Shown one piece after another: positions 8,797-17,049 of a DNA stretch of 53,989 bases. Under the pieces are notes generated by a model. It was not told the DNA's origin. It saw only the letters and a list, made by a program, of their open reading frames with translations, and searched no databases. This stretch comes from Bacillus sp. ISL-41 (GTDB lineage: Bacteria > Bacillota > Bacilli > Bacillales > Cytobacillaceae), in the NCBI RefSeq assembly GCF_018613235.1, contig NZ_JAGGQP010000038.1:1-53989 (forward strand), read 5' to 3'. Within the stretch, counting starts at the first letter, position 1. Every line of letters begins with the position of its first letter. The position numbers and the translations under genes are program-made.

Positions 8797-11188
8797 TGTT
8801 CCCCAATTCAAAAATGCTTTCTTGAAAAAACTCGAGATGATGTTTGGAACCAGCTTTGAAGAAAGCACGAGCCGGGAGCAGTTCCAGACTCTCGGACATA
8901 TGATCAGGGAGCATGTGAGTTCTGATTGGATCAAAACAAACGAACTTTATCGTGCCGGTGCGAAAAAGCAGGTCTATTACTTGTCGATCGAGTTCCTGCT
9001 GGGCCGGCTGCTGAGGCATAACCTCATCAATTTAGGAGTGGAAAAAGTGGTCAGCGAAGGGCTCGGGGAGCTGGGCATTGATCTGGATCAACTGGAGGAA
9101 ATCGAGGCGGATGCCGGGCTTGGCAATGGCGGTCTCGGCCGGCTGGCTGCCTGTTTCCTTGATTCCCTTGCTTCCCTTGACCTGCCGGGACATGGCTGCG
9201 GAATCCGCTATAAACATGGACTTTTTGAGCAGAAAATAGTCGATGGTTATCAAGTGGAGCTTCCTGAGCAATGGCTTAGACATGGTCATGTCTGGGAAAT
9301 ACGCAAAACGGATGATGCGGTCGAGGTTCCGTTCTGGGGTGAAATCGAAAGCAGGATGGAGAATGGCCGGCTTGTCTTCAGGCATCTGAACGCTGAGACA
9401 ATCATGGCAGTACCATATGACTTGCCTGTCATCGGCTATGAAACACAGACTGTTAACACATTGAGGCTTTGGAATGCAGAGCCATCAAGGTTCCCGGCAA
9501 ACGCGGATATTTTTAAATATAAGAAGGATACCGAATCAGTTTCCGAATTTTTGTATCCGGATGACACGCATGATGAGGGGAAAATCCTTCGCCTCAAGCA
9601 GCAATATTTCCTTGTCGCCGCTAGCCTGAAGGCGATCGTGAAATCTTTTAAAAAGAAGAATAAGAGTTTGCTAGAGTTCCATGACTATGTGAGCATCCAT
9701 ATTAATGATACCCACCCGGCGATTGCCGTTCCTGAACTGATGAGGATCTTGATGGATGAGGAGGGCCTGGGCTGGGAAGACGCCTGGCAAATCACGGTAC
9801 AGACGCTTTCCTATACGAATCATACGACACTGGCTGAGGCACTGGAGAGATGGCCGATCCGGATCTTCAAGCCGCTGCTTCCGCGCATTTTCATGATTGT
9901 CGAGGAAATCAATGAGCGCTTCTGCAAGCAGGTTTGGGATCAGTATGCAGGAGACTGGGCCAGGGTTGAGAACATGGCGATCATCGCCCATGACGAGGTG
10001 CGGATGGCGCCTCTCGCCATTGTCGGCAGCCATAGTGTCAATGGGGTTGCACAGCTTCACACGGATATCCTGAAAAACCGGGAGATGAACCTGTTTTATC
10101 AGTTTTATCCTGACCGCTTCAATAACAAGACAAATGGAATCACCCACCGCCGCTGGCTGCTGAAAGCAAATCCTGGCTTGTCCGGATTGATTACAGATGC
10201 CATTGGCAGTGACTGGGTCACTTCTCCTCAAAAGTTGGAGGAGTTAATGAGGTTTAAGAATGACTCTGTTTTCCTGGGGAAAATGCATGAAATCAAGCAG
10301 GCAAACAAAGAGCGTCTGGCAAAGAGGATTTTGGATAAGACGGGGATCCAGGTGGATACGGAATCGATTTTTGACGTCCAGGTAAAAAGGTTACACGCCT
10401 ATAAGCGGCAGCTGCTGAATGTGCTGCACATCATGCATCTCTATAATGCATTGAAAAAGGATCCTGAAGCACTGCTGTATCCGCGCACATTTATTTTCGG
10501 GGCAAAGGCTTCTCCAGGTTATTATTTTGCCAAGAAGGTCATTAAACTCATTAACAGTGTTGCTGACAAGGTGAACCATGACCCGGTAACGAATGGCAAG
10601 CTTAAGGTCGTTTTTCTTGAAAATTACCGGGTATCTCTGGCGGAAGAAATTTTTCCAGCAGCGGATATCAGTGAACAAATTTCAACCGCCAGTAAAGAAG
10701 CTTCCGGTACCGGGAATATGAAGTTCATGATGAACGGAGCTATGACACTTGGAACGCTTGATGGCGCCAATGTCGAAATCACAGATTTGGTCGGCAGGGA
10801 AAATATCTTCCTGTTTGGGCTGACGGCAGAGGAAGTGCTGGATTACCAGAATAATGGCGGCTACCATTCACTCGAATATTATCACCATGACGAAAGGATT
10901 CGTGGAGTGGTCGACCAGTTAATTAATGGATTCTTCCCGGATACGGAAAACCATTTTAATGAAATCTACGATACACTGCTCGGCCATAATGACCAGTACT
11001 TCGTTTTGAGGGATTTTGCCTCTTACGCAGAGGCCCATCAGGAAGTCAGCCGAAGTTATTTGGACCGAAACGCTTGGCTGCAGAAGAGCCTGATTAATAT
11101 CGCGAAATCCGGTTATTTCTCCAGTGACAGGACCATTATGGAATATGCCGACCAAATCTGGAAGGTACAATCTGCTTTAAAAGTTTAA
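8786..11188 (+). CDS. glgP: Glycogen phosphorylase
   Basis: It releases glucose-1-phosphate from glycogen chain ends (GT35, PLP-dependent). The open frame extends upstream into glgA, but the start at 8786 has AAGGAG ten bases before ATG and gives 800 residues, the usual length. [19 protein letters not shown] holds the PLP lysine, K646. [20 protein letters not shown] and [14 protein letters not shown] are other family blocks. It is the last gene of the operon and is followed by a terminator. Confidence 0.97.
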   Translation: MFSSVPQFKNAFLKKLEMMFGTSFEESTSREQFQTLGHMIREHVSSDWIKTNELYRAGAKKQVYYLSIEFLLGRLLRHNLINLGVEKVVSEGLGELGIDLDQLEEIEADAGLGNGGLGRLAACFLDSLASLDLPGHGCGIRYKHGLFEQKIVDGYQVELPEQWLRHGHVWEIRKTDDAVEVPFWGEIESRMENGRLVFRHLNAETIMAVPYDLPVIGYETQTVNTLRLWNAEPSRFPANADIFKYKKDTESVSEFLYPDDTHDEGKILRLKQQYFLVAASLKAIVKSFKKKNKSLLEFHDYVSIHINDTHPAIAVPELMRILMDEEGLGWEDAWQITVQTLSYTNHTTLAEALERWPIRIFKPLLPRIFMIVEEINERFCKQVWDQYAGDWARVENMAIIAHDEVRMAPLAIVGSHSVNGVAQLHTDILKNREMNLFYQFYPDRFNNKTNGITHRRWLLKANPGLSGLITDAIGSDWVTSPQKLEELMRFKNDSVFLGKMHEIKQANKERLAKRILDKTGIQVDTESIFDVQVKRLHAYKRQLLNVLHIMHLYNALKKDPEALLYPRTFIFGAKASPGYYFAKKVIKLINSVADKVNHDPVTNGKLKVVFLENYRVSLAEEIFPAADISEQISTASKEASGTGNMKFMMNGAMTLGTLDGANVEITDLVGRENIFLFGLTAEEVLDYQNNGGYHSLEYYHHDERIRGVVDQLINGFFPDTENHFNEIYDTLLGHNDQYFVLRDFASYAEAHQEVSRSYLDRNAWLQKSLINIAKSGYFSSDRTIMEYADQIWKVQSALKV

Positions 11189-11197
11189 GATGCAAGG

Positions 11198-11226
11198 GGC
11201 CAGGTCGTGGGACGATTTGGCCTTTT
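11198..11226 (+). terminator. Terminator of glg operon
   Basis: GGCCAGGTCGT and ACGATTTGGCC pair (with G-U pairs) around GGG and are followed by TTTTT. Confidence 0.8.
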
Positions 11227-11262
11227 TGCTATATTCATTCGATTGGAAAGCTTGCCGGGAAT

Positions 11263-11371
11263 TCTATAAGCCCGAATGAGATCAAGGAAGCTAAAAAGGT
11301 ATATAGAAAAAGTCTATAAGCCTAGATGGGACCATTGAATCTGAAAAAGGCTCGCTTTTCTCTATAAAATC
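11263..11371. repeat. ~50-bp imperfect repeat, three starts
   Basis: TCTATAAG/TCTATAAA recurs at 11263, 11313 and 11361, so the period is 50 and 48 bp. Units hold internal complementarity (TCTATA...TATAGA in the first, AGCC...GGCT in the second). The third copy supplies the TAG stop of the minus-strand transporter gene. The block sits between two convergent genes. Confidence 0.5.
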
Positions 11372-12234
11372 AACAACGCAGTCCCAATCGTGATCAGTAC
11401 AGCACCTGCAACAGTGGATTTGGTTGGTTTTTCTTTTAAAATGATGAAGCTTAGGATCATCGTCAATACGACGCTGAATTTGTCAATTGGATTGACGATG
11501 CTCACTTTGCCGATTGCCAGAGCAGCGAAATAACATAACCATGAGAAGCCAGTTGCCGCGCCGGACAGGATCAGGAATATGTATGATTTCCTGGAGATTC
11601 TCTTGAGCTCCTTCACAGTCCCCTGGAAAAATACAATTCCCCAGGCAAAAATAATGATCACCACAGTTCTGATAAAGGTAGCCACATTAGAATCAACATC
11701 TTCAATTCCGATTTTAGCGAGGATATTGGTCAGGGCGGCAAAGACTGCTGACATGATGGCGAGAAAAATATATGATTTGGTGTTGAAAACCTTTTTCCCC
11801 TGCTTTTTCTTCTTTTTGTCCTTTCCGATCAGTACAAAGGTACCAATAGATATAATGACACCACCAGCCACAACAGGCATTGTTGCAGGCTCCCTTAATA
11901 CTATGAATGATAACAGGATGGTCAATACAACACTGGCCTTATCAATCGGTACTACTTTGGAAACATCCCCAATCTGGATCGCTTTAAAAAAGGCAAGCCA
12001 GGAAAGGCCGGTCGTCAATCCAGAGAGCACTAGAAAGATGAACGACTTTGTTGACACTTCCATTATATTTTCCGTTTGACCGGTAATCACAACCATCAGA
12101 TAGGCCATGATGACGACCACAATCGTCCTGACAGCAGTTGCCAGGTTTGAATCGACATCCTCGATTCCGATTTTAGCAAGAATGGCAGTAAAGGAAGCGA
12201 ATAGCGCAGCCAATAAGGCTAAAATAATACTCAT
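11362..12234 (-). CDS. EamA/DMT-family transporter with two near-identical halves
   Basis: An integral membrane protein of 290 residues with about ten hydrophobic segments and two EamA domains. The halves are strikingly alike: AILAKIGIEDVDSNLATAVR (from about residue 18) against NILAKIGIEDVDSNVATFIR (from about 168). VVPIDKASVVLTILLSFIVL likewise matches IVNPIDKFSVVLTMILSFIIL. Half-size relatives of about 140 residues (COG2510 type) are known, so this looks like a recent duplication and fusion. Substrate unknown. GGAG precedes ATG at a short distance. It is transcribed towards glgP. Confidence 0.88.
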   Translation of the reverse strand: MSIILALLAALFASFTAILAKIGIEDVDSNLATAVRTIVVVIMAYLMVVITGQTENIMEVSTKSFIFLVLSGLTTGLSWLAFFKAIQIGDVSKVVPIDKASVVLTILLSFIVLREPATMPVVAGGVIISIGTFVLIGKDKKKKKQGKKVFNTKSYIFLAIMSAVFAALTNILAKIGIEDVDSNVATFIRTVVIIIFAWGIVFFQGTVKELKRISRKSYIFLILSGAATGFSWLCYFAALAIGKVSIVNPIDKFSVVLTMILSFIILKEKPTKSTVAGAVLITIGTALLIL

Positions 12235-12375
12235 CGTTTAACTCCATTTCTAAAAAGGTACTCTTAGTTTGGGACTCTGCAGCAGGAATATTCTTGTCCA
12301 TAAATCGAACAATGTACGTTTCCTGGGTACTGGGCATAGGATAGGTTGATAAAACCTGTGAAGGGAATGAGCAAT

Positions 12376-13266
12376 TTGTATAACGTACCATCCTATTCCT
12401 ATCCATATGATTACTCAAAAACAAATAGCCCAAGCTTTATGGCAAGATCCAGTCAGAATAGCCATCAGCAGGTACTTGAAGCGTTGCTTGCTGGAATAAA
12501 AGGGGAAGCTTCAGCCGTTGATTTTTACAGTCGCCTAGCGCAATCTGCACCAAATCAAAGGCATAAGAAGGCGATACAGCAGGCTTTGGAGGATAAGCAA
12601 GTCCACTTAAAACAATTTACCGATCTGTTTGCCACACTTACAGGACAATCGCCGCAATACCAGATTAAACAAGTTGATTTCCGCTCTTATCAGGAAGGCT
12701 TGCAAAAGGCATATGAAGCAGAAGTAAAAGATTATCATGAATATCGCAACAGTTATTTGCTGACACAATATCTTCCGGTAGGAAATGTCTTCTTTAGAGC
12801 CTTTGCAGATGAAATCGAGCATGCGACAAGATTTGGCTGTTTAAGGCAAGAAGGGCACAGACCATTAATCGATTATGGAAAGCAGCCTTTTACCATCAAT
12901 ATTGAAGATGCTACCGTGCAAAATGAAACATTCCGTACAGCGATTTGGACAGGGAAGAACCTTCAGGTGACGGTCATGAGCATCGATGTTGGTGAAGACA
13001 TTGGCCTGGAGGTCCATGAAACCGGGGATCAGTTCATCCGGGTAGAAGAAGGAGAAGCACTTGTACAAATGGGTGACACCAAGGAGAACCTGGATTTCGA
13101 AACAAGAGTTTCTGATGACTTTGCCATTCTGATTCCTGAGGGAAAATGGCATAATGTCACGAATATCGGTGATTCAAAGCTGAAAGTCTATGTGATTTAT
13201 GCACCGCCTGAGCATCCTTTTGGGACAGTACATGAAACAAAAGCAGATGCGATGGAAGCGGAGTAA
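12376..13266 (+). CDS. Ferritin-like domain fused to a cupin domain
   Basis: Residues about 30-155 form a ferritin/rubrerythrin-like helical bundle with metal-ligand candidates (E44 in GIKGEASAVDFY, E72-x4-H77, and E146/E148-H149 in ADEIEHATRF). Residues about 185-280 form a cupin barrel (GLEVHETGDQFIRVEEGEA, then IPEGKWHNVTNIGD). The tyrosine-rich N terminus is low in complexity. The start is uncertain. TTG at 12376 has AAGGGA nine bases upstream; ATG at 12367, GTG at 12358 and TTG at 12346 are in frame but poorly spaced from a ribosome site. Two metal-binding folds suggest iron/manganese or peroxide chemistry; function not known. Confidence 0.8.
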   Translation: MYNVPSYSYPYDYSKTNSPSFMARSSQNSHQQVLEALLAGIKGEASAVDFYSRLAQSAPNQRHKKAIQQALEDKQVHLKQFTDLFATLTGQSPQYQIKQVDFRSYQEGLQKAYEAEVKDYHEYRNSYLLTQYLPVGNVFFRAFADEIEHATRFGCLRQEGHRPLIDYGKQPFTINIEDATVQNETFRTAIWTGKNLQVTVMSIDVGEDIGLEVHETGDQFIRVEEGEALVQMGDTKENLDFETRVSDDFAILIPEGKWHNVTNIGDSKLKVYVIYAPPEHPFGTVHETKADAMEAE

Positions 13267-13278
13267 ATGGTGGTAACG

Positions 13279-13309
13279 TGATTGGAGATCATTCTCCAAT
13301 CTTTTTTTG
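13279..13309 (+). terminator. Terminator after ferritin-cupin gene
   Basis: GATTGGAG / CTCCAATC hairpin followed by seven T. Confidence 0.88.
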
Positions 13310-13380
13310 TTTTGCCGTATAATATGGATAATTTTTGGGCACTAATCGTGATAGTATGAAATCTTTTAAGAGGGTGTATT

Positions 13381-13827
13381 TTGTTGAAAAAAGAAAACAA
13401 GAATTTATTTATCGCCGGCCTGATCCTGGGATTAGGATTATTGGGCGCGATAGATGGAATTGTGTTCCACCAGCTGCTCCAATGGCATCATATGGTTCTT
13501 AGCGATAATATACAGCTGGAAATTTTTACAGACGGCTTATTCACTGCATTGTTTTCTGCAAAGCTCCTCTGGGGCGGCGTAAAAATCTTCCAGGATGCTC
13601 GGAAAAATCAGCTTGGCACCAGTTGGAGAATATTCCTTGGCGGGATATTCATCGGTGGCGGAGCGTTCAATCTTGTTGAAGGAATTGTCGACCATCATAT
13701 CCTGCAAGTGCATCGTGTCAAGCCACTGGCAGAAAATCCTTTGATGTACGACCTGGCATTTTTGGCGATCGGTGCTCTGTTAGTAATAATCGGGTTGATG
13801 ATTAAGCGGCTGGAGCCAAATGCGTGA
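13381..13827 (+). CDS. DUF2243 membrane protein
   Basis: 148 residues with four hydrophobic segments and the conserved pattern GAIDGIVFHQLLQWHHM (from about 21) and NLVEGIVDHHILQVHRV (from about 99). The paired, similarly placed histidines look like metal or haem ligands, but this is inference. The start is TTG at 13381 or 13384 after AGAGGG. It probably forms an operon with the next gene 15 bp downstream. In other genomes, as I recall, DUF2243 genes often lie near cytochrome oxidase assembly genes; none is visible here. Confidence 0.8.
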   Translation: MLKKENKNLFIAGLILGLGLLGAIDGIVFHQLLQWHHMVLSDNIQLEIFTDGLFTALFSAKLLWGGVKIFQDARKNQLGTSWRIFLGGIFIGGGAFNLVEGIVDHHILQVHRVKPLAENPLMYDLAFLAIGALLVIIGLMIKRLEPNA

Positions 13828-13842
13828 AGGTGAGGTGCACAG

Positions 13843-14292
13843 TTGGAAAGGTTTAAGAGTTTTTTAGTCTTTTTTATACCGTTTATTGTGTTCTTTATTT
13901 ATTTTACAAGTAATAATGAACACAATCCATCTTCAGCGAACCATATGCAGCATGACTATGTTGAAATTCCAGAGGGTTACCAGGTTCCATCAGTGTATTT
14001 AAGCGTCACCCAGGACCTGTCAGGCACATGGCTATTAAGTGTTGATACTACTCATTTTAGGTTCGCTCCTGAAAAGGTAGGGAGCGATGATCCTAGTTTT
14101 AACGAGGGCCATGCCCATATTTATGTTAACGGCAAAAAAATCAATCGGCTGTACGGACATTTTTATAATTTGGACACTTTGAAAAAAGGCGAGAATGAGA
14201 TTATGGTCACACTTAATTCCAACAATCACGGGGCATTGGCTTATAGAGGGAAACCAATCAGCAGTAGGGTAGTTGTGGAAAACGGAAATTGA
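13843..14292 (+). CDS. Membrane-anchored His-rich extracytoplasmic protein
   Basis: 149 residues starting at TTG after GTGAGGTG. An N-terminal hydrophobic segment (SFLVFFIPFIVFFIYF, residues 5-21) acts as anchor or signal. The outer domain is rich in histidine: HMQHDY, NEGHAHIYVNGKKI, YGHFYNL, NNHGALAY. The pattern recalls periplasmic metal-binding beta-sandwich proteins, perhaps for copper. I do not recognise a named family. It is likely co-transcribed with the DUF2243 gene. Confidence 0.65.
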   Translation: MERFKSFLVFFIPFIVFFIYFTSNNEHNPSSANHMQHDYVEIPEGYQVPSVYLSVTQDLSGTWLLSVDTTHFRFAPEKVGSDDPSFNEGHAHIYVNGKKINRLYGHFYNLDTLKKGENEIMVTLNSNNHGALAYRGKPISSRVVVENGN

Positions 14293-14328
14293 ATGGCGAA
14301 GGGGGAACTATAATCGAGCTTCTTTTTA

Positions 14329-14702
14329 GGTTACCAATCTGGCTTATTGGTGCTCGTTTTTTCCTAAAAAAAAGAAATTAAGGTCACCAATCTGGTTTAT
14401 TGGTGCTTGGTTTTTCCTGAAAAAGGAAATATAGATTACCAATCTGTTTTATTGGTGTCCATTTTTTCTAGAAAAAGGAAATTCAGGTCACCAATCATGC
14501 TTATTGGTACTCGATTTTACCTAAAAAAAGGAAAAAAGGGTTACCAATCTGGCTTATTGGTGTTTGTTTTTACCTAAAAAAAGGAAAAATAGGTCACCAA
14601 TCTGGCTTATTGGTGCCTGGTTTTACCTAAAAAAGGAAAAAACGGTCACCAATCTGGCTGATTAGCGTCCTCTTTCTCCAAAAATATGAAATTTAGGTCA
14701 CC
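14329..14702. repeat. 52-53-bp tandem array, seven full units plus one partial
   Basis: Units start at 14329, 14382, 14434, 14486, 14539, 14592, 14644 and 14696 (partial). Each unit holds two inverted repeats: CACCAAT...ATTGGTG around a 7-base loop, then TTTTTCC...GGAAA. The period of 52-53 is not a multiple of three and stops occur in all frames, so it is not coding. The array fills most of the 14293-14906 gap; 14710-14865 shows nothing I recognise. Confidence 0.95.
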
Positions 14703-14869
14703 AAATATCGTCCCAATACCGGATAATCTCATCGCCAATCTGCCCGATGGACACTTGTTGTTTTCAGAAAAAATTACAAATTAGATTCCAAATATGACAA
14801 TATAAATGGGGATCATGTCTATGAATTTAGAACTCATGTTGATAATCGGTAATTAATCCTGCGCAAGAA

Positions 14870-14903
14870 ACAGCCTCAGTCCATAAAAGTGGACTGAGGC
14901 TGT
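14870..14903 (-). terminator. Strong hairpin downstream of yteA
   Basis: A perfect 14-bp stem (ACAGCCTCAGTCCA / TGGACTGAGGCTGT) around a 6-base loop, immediately after the yteA stop in the minus direction. The T tract is weak. Confidence 0.75.
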
Positions 14904-14906
14904 TGT

Positions 14907-15677
14907 CTATTCATTATTCTTTTTGTGATCTTCATTGATATAACTATCACCCTCTTTATAAGGGATATCCCCAAGCTCGGACTCTATGCCGGCTTCGTCG
15001 AGCTTTTCTTCGTATTCCTCTTCGGCATCACTCTGGAACACTTGGCGGTCATCACCTTCAATATCAGTTGCACTGAAGGATTCATAGTCTTCCGTAAAGC
15101 CACGTTCTTTTTCATTATCAATATAGAGCTTATTATAATCTTCATGATCACCGGTAAGATCAGATGGTGTTTCCGATGTACCGAATTCGGCTACGTCATC
15201 AAAGCTGTTTCTGTTGTCGGCCATTTCTTCGTTTTGCCTGCGGTCAAAGTTGGTGTCGTGAGTATATTCCAGCACGTCCTCTTCCGCGGGACGGTCGTTT
15301 GATAAGTTCTGTTCTTGAGAGTGATCGACACAATATAAAGTATATGGAACTGCTTCCAATCGTTCAAAAGGAATTTCCTTACCGCACTCTGCGCATTTAC
15401 CGTAAGTGCCGTTCTCGATTGCCTTTAGGGCGCTGTCAATTTTTCCAATCTGGCCATCAAAATGCTCGTCCAGCGCAATGTTTTTACTGCGCTCAAACAG
15501 CTCTGTGCCGCTGTCAGCCGGATGATTATCGTACGAAGAAAGCTCTCCGGTAGCATCCCTTTGGCTGCCCTCCAGATAACCTTCCTCTTCATTATTATCT
15601 ATTTGTGAAATCAGTGCTTCTTTTTCATCTATAAGCGTTTGCTTCAATTGGGTAAGCTGGTCATTTGTCAGCATCAT
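14907..15677 (-). CDS. yteA: YteA-type TraR/DksA zinc-finger protein
   Basis: 256 residues. The N-terminal half has a DksA/TraR layout: coiled-coil helices (NDQLTQLKQTLIDEKEAL), DNHPADSGTELFERSKNIAL, and a zinc finger CAECGKEIPFERL...YCVDH. The C-terminal half is acidic and low in complexity, ending in NEDHKKNNE. YteA-like proteins are linked to sporulation in annotation, but a function is not proved. Start AT-GATG gives either of two adjacent Met codons after AAGGATG. It lies next to menA on the same strand. Confidence 0.85.
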   Translation of the reverse strand: MMLTNDQLTQLKQTLIDEKEALISQIDNNEEEGYLEGSQRDATGELSSYDNHPADSGTELFERSKNIALDEHFDGQIGKIDSALKAIENGTYGKCAECGKEIPFERLEAVPYTLYCVDHSQEQNLSNDRPAEEDVLEYTHDTNFDRRQNEEMADNRNSFDDVAEFGTSETPSDLTGDHEDYNKLYIDNEKERGFTEDYESFSATDIEGDDRQVFQSDAEEEYEEKLDEAGIESELGDIPYKEGDSYINEDHKKNNE

Positions 15678-15746
15678 TACACATCCTTAGTTTTGATTCG
15701 TGTCATACGTACTAAATACCCGCTCGTCATTTTAAGAAACATAGAA

Positions 15747-15777
15747 AAAGCTTCCGCCAAAGGCAGAAGCTTCTCGA
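15747..15777 (-). terminator. Terminator of menA
   Basis: On the minus strand GAAGCTTCTGCC pairs with GGCGGAAGCTTTTTC, giving a stem with a U-rich tail just after the menA stop. Confidence 0.85.
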
Positions 15778-15783
15778 GTGAGA

Positions 15784-16716
15784 CTATATCAAACTGATGA
15801 ATATCCCTACAGATAAAAGTAAGCCGAAAATCGTATTGGTCTTTGCTGTGTTAGCCATGGCCGGCATCATTTGCAATGGATTCGATTTTCCGATGAAGCC
15901 TTTCGTTGCTTTTACAGCCTTCGGAATGCTGAGCGCGACAATCGCCAGCCAAGGTGAAACGACACCTGCAATGATTAATCCGATAACCCAGGCGTAGGAT
16001 ACAATGAACATTCCTGCTAGCAGCCTGATGGCACCTTTGCGTCCAAGCAGGATCGCCAGAGTTTTCCGGCCGAATTCCTTGTCGCCATCCAGGTCGCGAA
16101 TATTATTGGCAAGCAGGATTGCTCCGACAAGCAAAAAGCTAGGAAACGAAACGAGTACACTAGTTGGAGTGACAGTGCCAGTCTGGATGTAGAAGGAAAT
16201 AAGGATGATCAGTACACCCATGAAAAATCCAGCGACAAGCTCTCCAAAAGGAGTGTAGGCAATCGGCAGCGGACCGCCTGTATAAAGATAACCAGCAGCG
16301 AGAGAAACGACTCCGACAGCAGCGACCCACCAGCTGGTACTCATGCAAATATATACGCCAAGAAGGACTGAAATTCCATATAGGCCAAAAGCGAGATTCA
16401 AAACGGTTTTAGGCTTTATACCGTGACGGACGATCGCCCCGCCGATTCCAACGGAGTTTTCATTATCAAGTCCACGTTTAAAATCATAATATTCATTGAA
16501 CATATTCGTTGCTGCCTGAATCAACAGACTGGCTATTAACATCGCGAGGAACATTCCCCAATGGATTCCACCGCTGTATTCAATCGCTAAAGCAGTCCCC
16601 AGAAGGACAGGTGCAAATGCGGCTGTCAAAGTGTGCGGCCTTGTAAGCTGCCACCAGACTCTCCAGTCTGCTCCATTGACTGCTGGTGAAGAACTAGGCT
16701 GTAGCTGTGGTTGCAT
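15784..16716 (-). CDS. menA: 1,4-dihydroxy-2-naphthoate polyprenyltransferase
   Basis: An integral membrane UbiA-family enzyme that joins the polyprenyl chain to DHNA to give demethylmenaquinone. The first Asp-rich motif is NEYYDFKRGLDNE and the second is DLDGDKEFGRKT. There are about eight or nine hydrophobic helices. The 310 residues match the family. GGGAGAG precedes ATG. It is divergent from menF. Confidence 0.96.
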   Translation of the reverse strand: MQPQLQPSSSPAVNGADWRVWWQLTRPHTLTAAFAPVLLGTALAIEYSGGIHWGMFLAMLIASLLIQAATNMFNEYYDFKRGLDNENSVGIGGAIVRHGIKPKTVLNLAFGLYGISVLLGVYICMSTSWWVAAVGVVSLAAGYLYTGGPLPIAYTPFGELVAGFFMGVLIILISFYIQTGTVTPTSVLVSFPSFLLVGAILLANNIRDLDGDKEFGRKTLAILLGRKGAIRLLAGMFIVSYAWVIGLIIAGVVSPWLAIVALSIPKAVKATKGFIGKSNPLQMMPAMANTAKTNTIFGLLLSVGIFISLI

Positions 16717-16963
16717 AACTAATTCTCTCCCTTATTATATCAATCTATCAAACCTTAACATTTTATCTAAAAGAACCAAAATTGTCAAAAAGACCTTTCA
16801 TTTCTAGGTTAAATTACCTTACAATTATTAGTGTAGATATTCACATATGCACTGTCAATTAGTATTTTCACGTATAATGAGGATGGTTTTTCCAGATTGC
16901 CTCAGCTGTCTGCGTGCAATATATACAATAAGGATGATAAAAGGTTAGGAAAGCCCGCCATCG

Positions 16964-16992
16964 TTGACATCGTGGTGTATGAGGTGTATCTT
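16964..16992 (+). promoter_or_regulatory. Candidate menF promoter
   Basis: TTGACA (16964-16969) and TATCTT (16987-16992) are 17 bp apart, about 60 bp before menF. A second -10-like TATAAT with a weak -35 occurs near 16874. B. subtilis men genes have more than one promoter, so both may be used. Confidence 0.5.
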
Positions 16993-17049
16993 AAAATAAG
17001 CTTTAAAACGTGTGATAACAGATGAGAGGCTGTTATTGGGGGGATAATT

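Noticed and set aside
9671-10231. Antisense frame of 186 codons inside glgP
   Set aside because: Shadow of a strongly supported gene; no ribosome site and no recognisable domain.
14329-14702. CRISPR array
   Set aside because: The whole unit repeats, including the parts that would be spacers; there are no unique spacers and no cas genes in the window.
15164-15553. Plus-strand frame of 129 codons opposite yteA
   Set aside because: Antisense to a gene with clear zinc-finger motif; low-quality composition.
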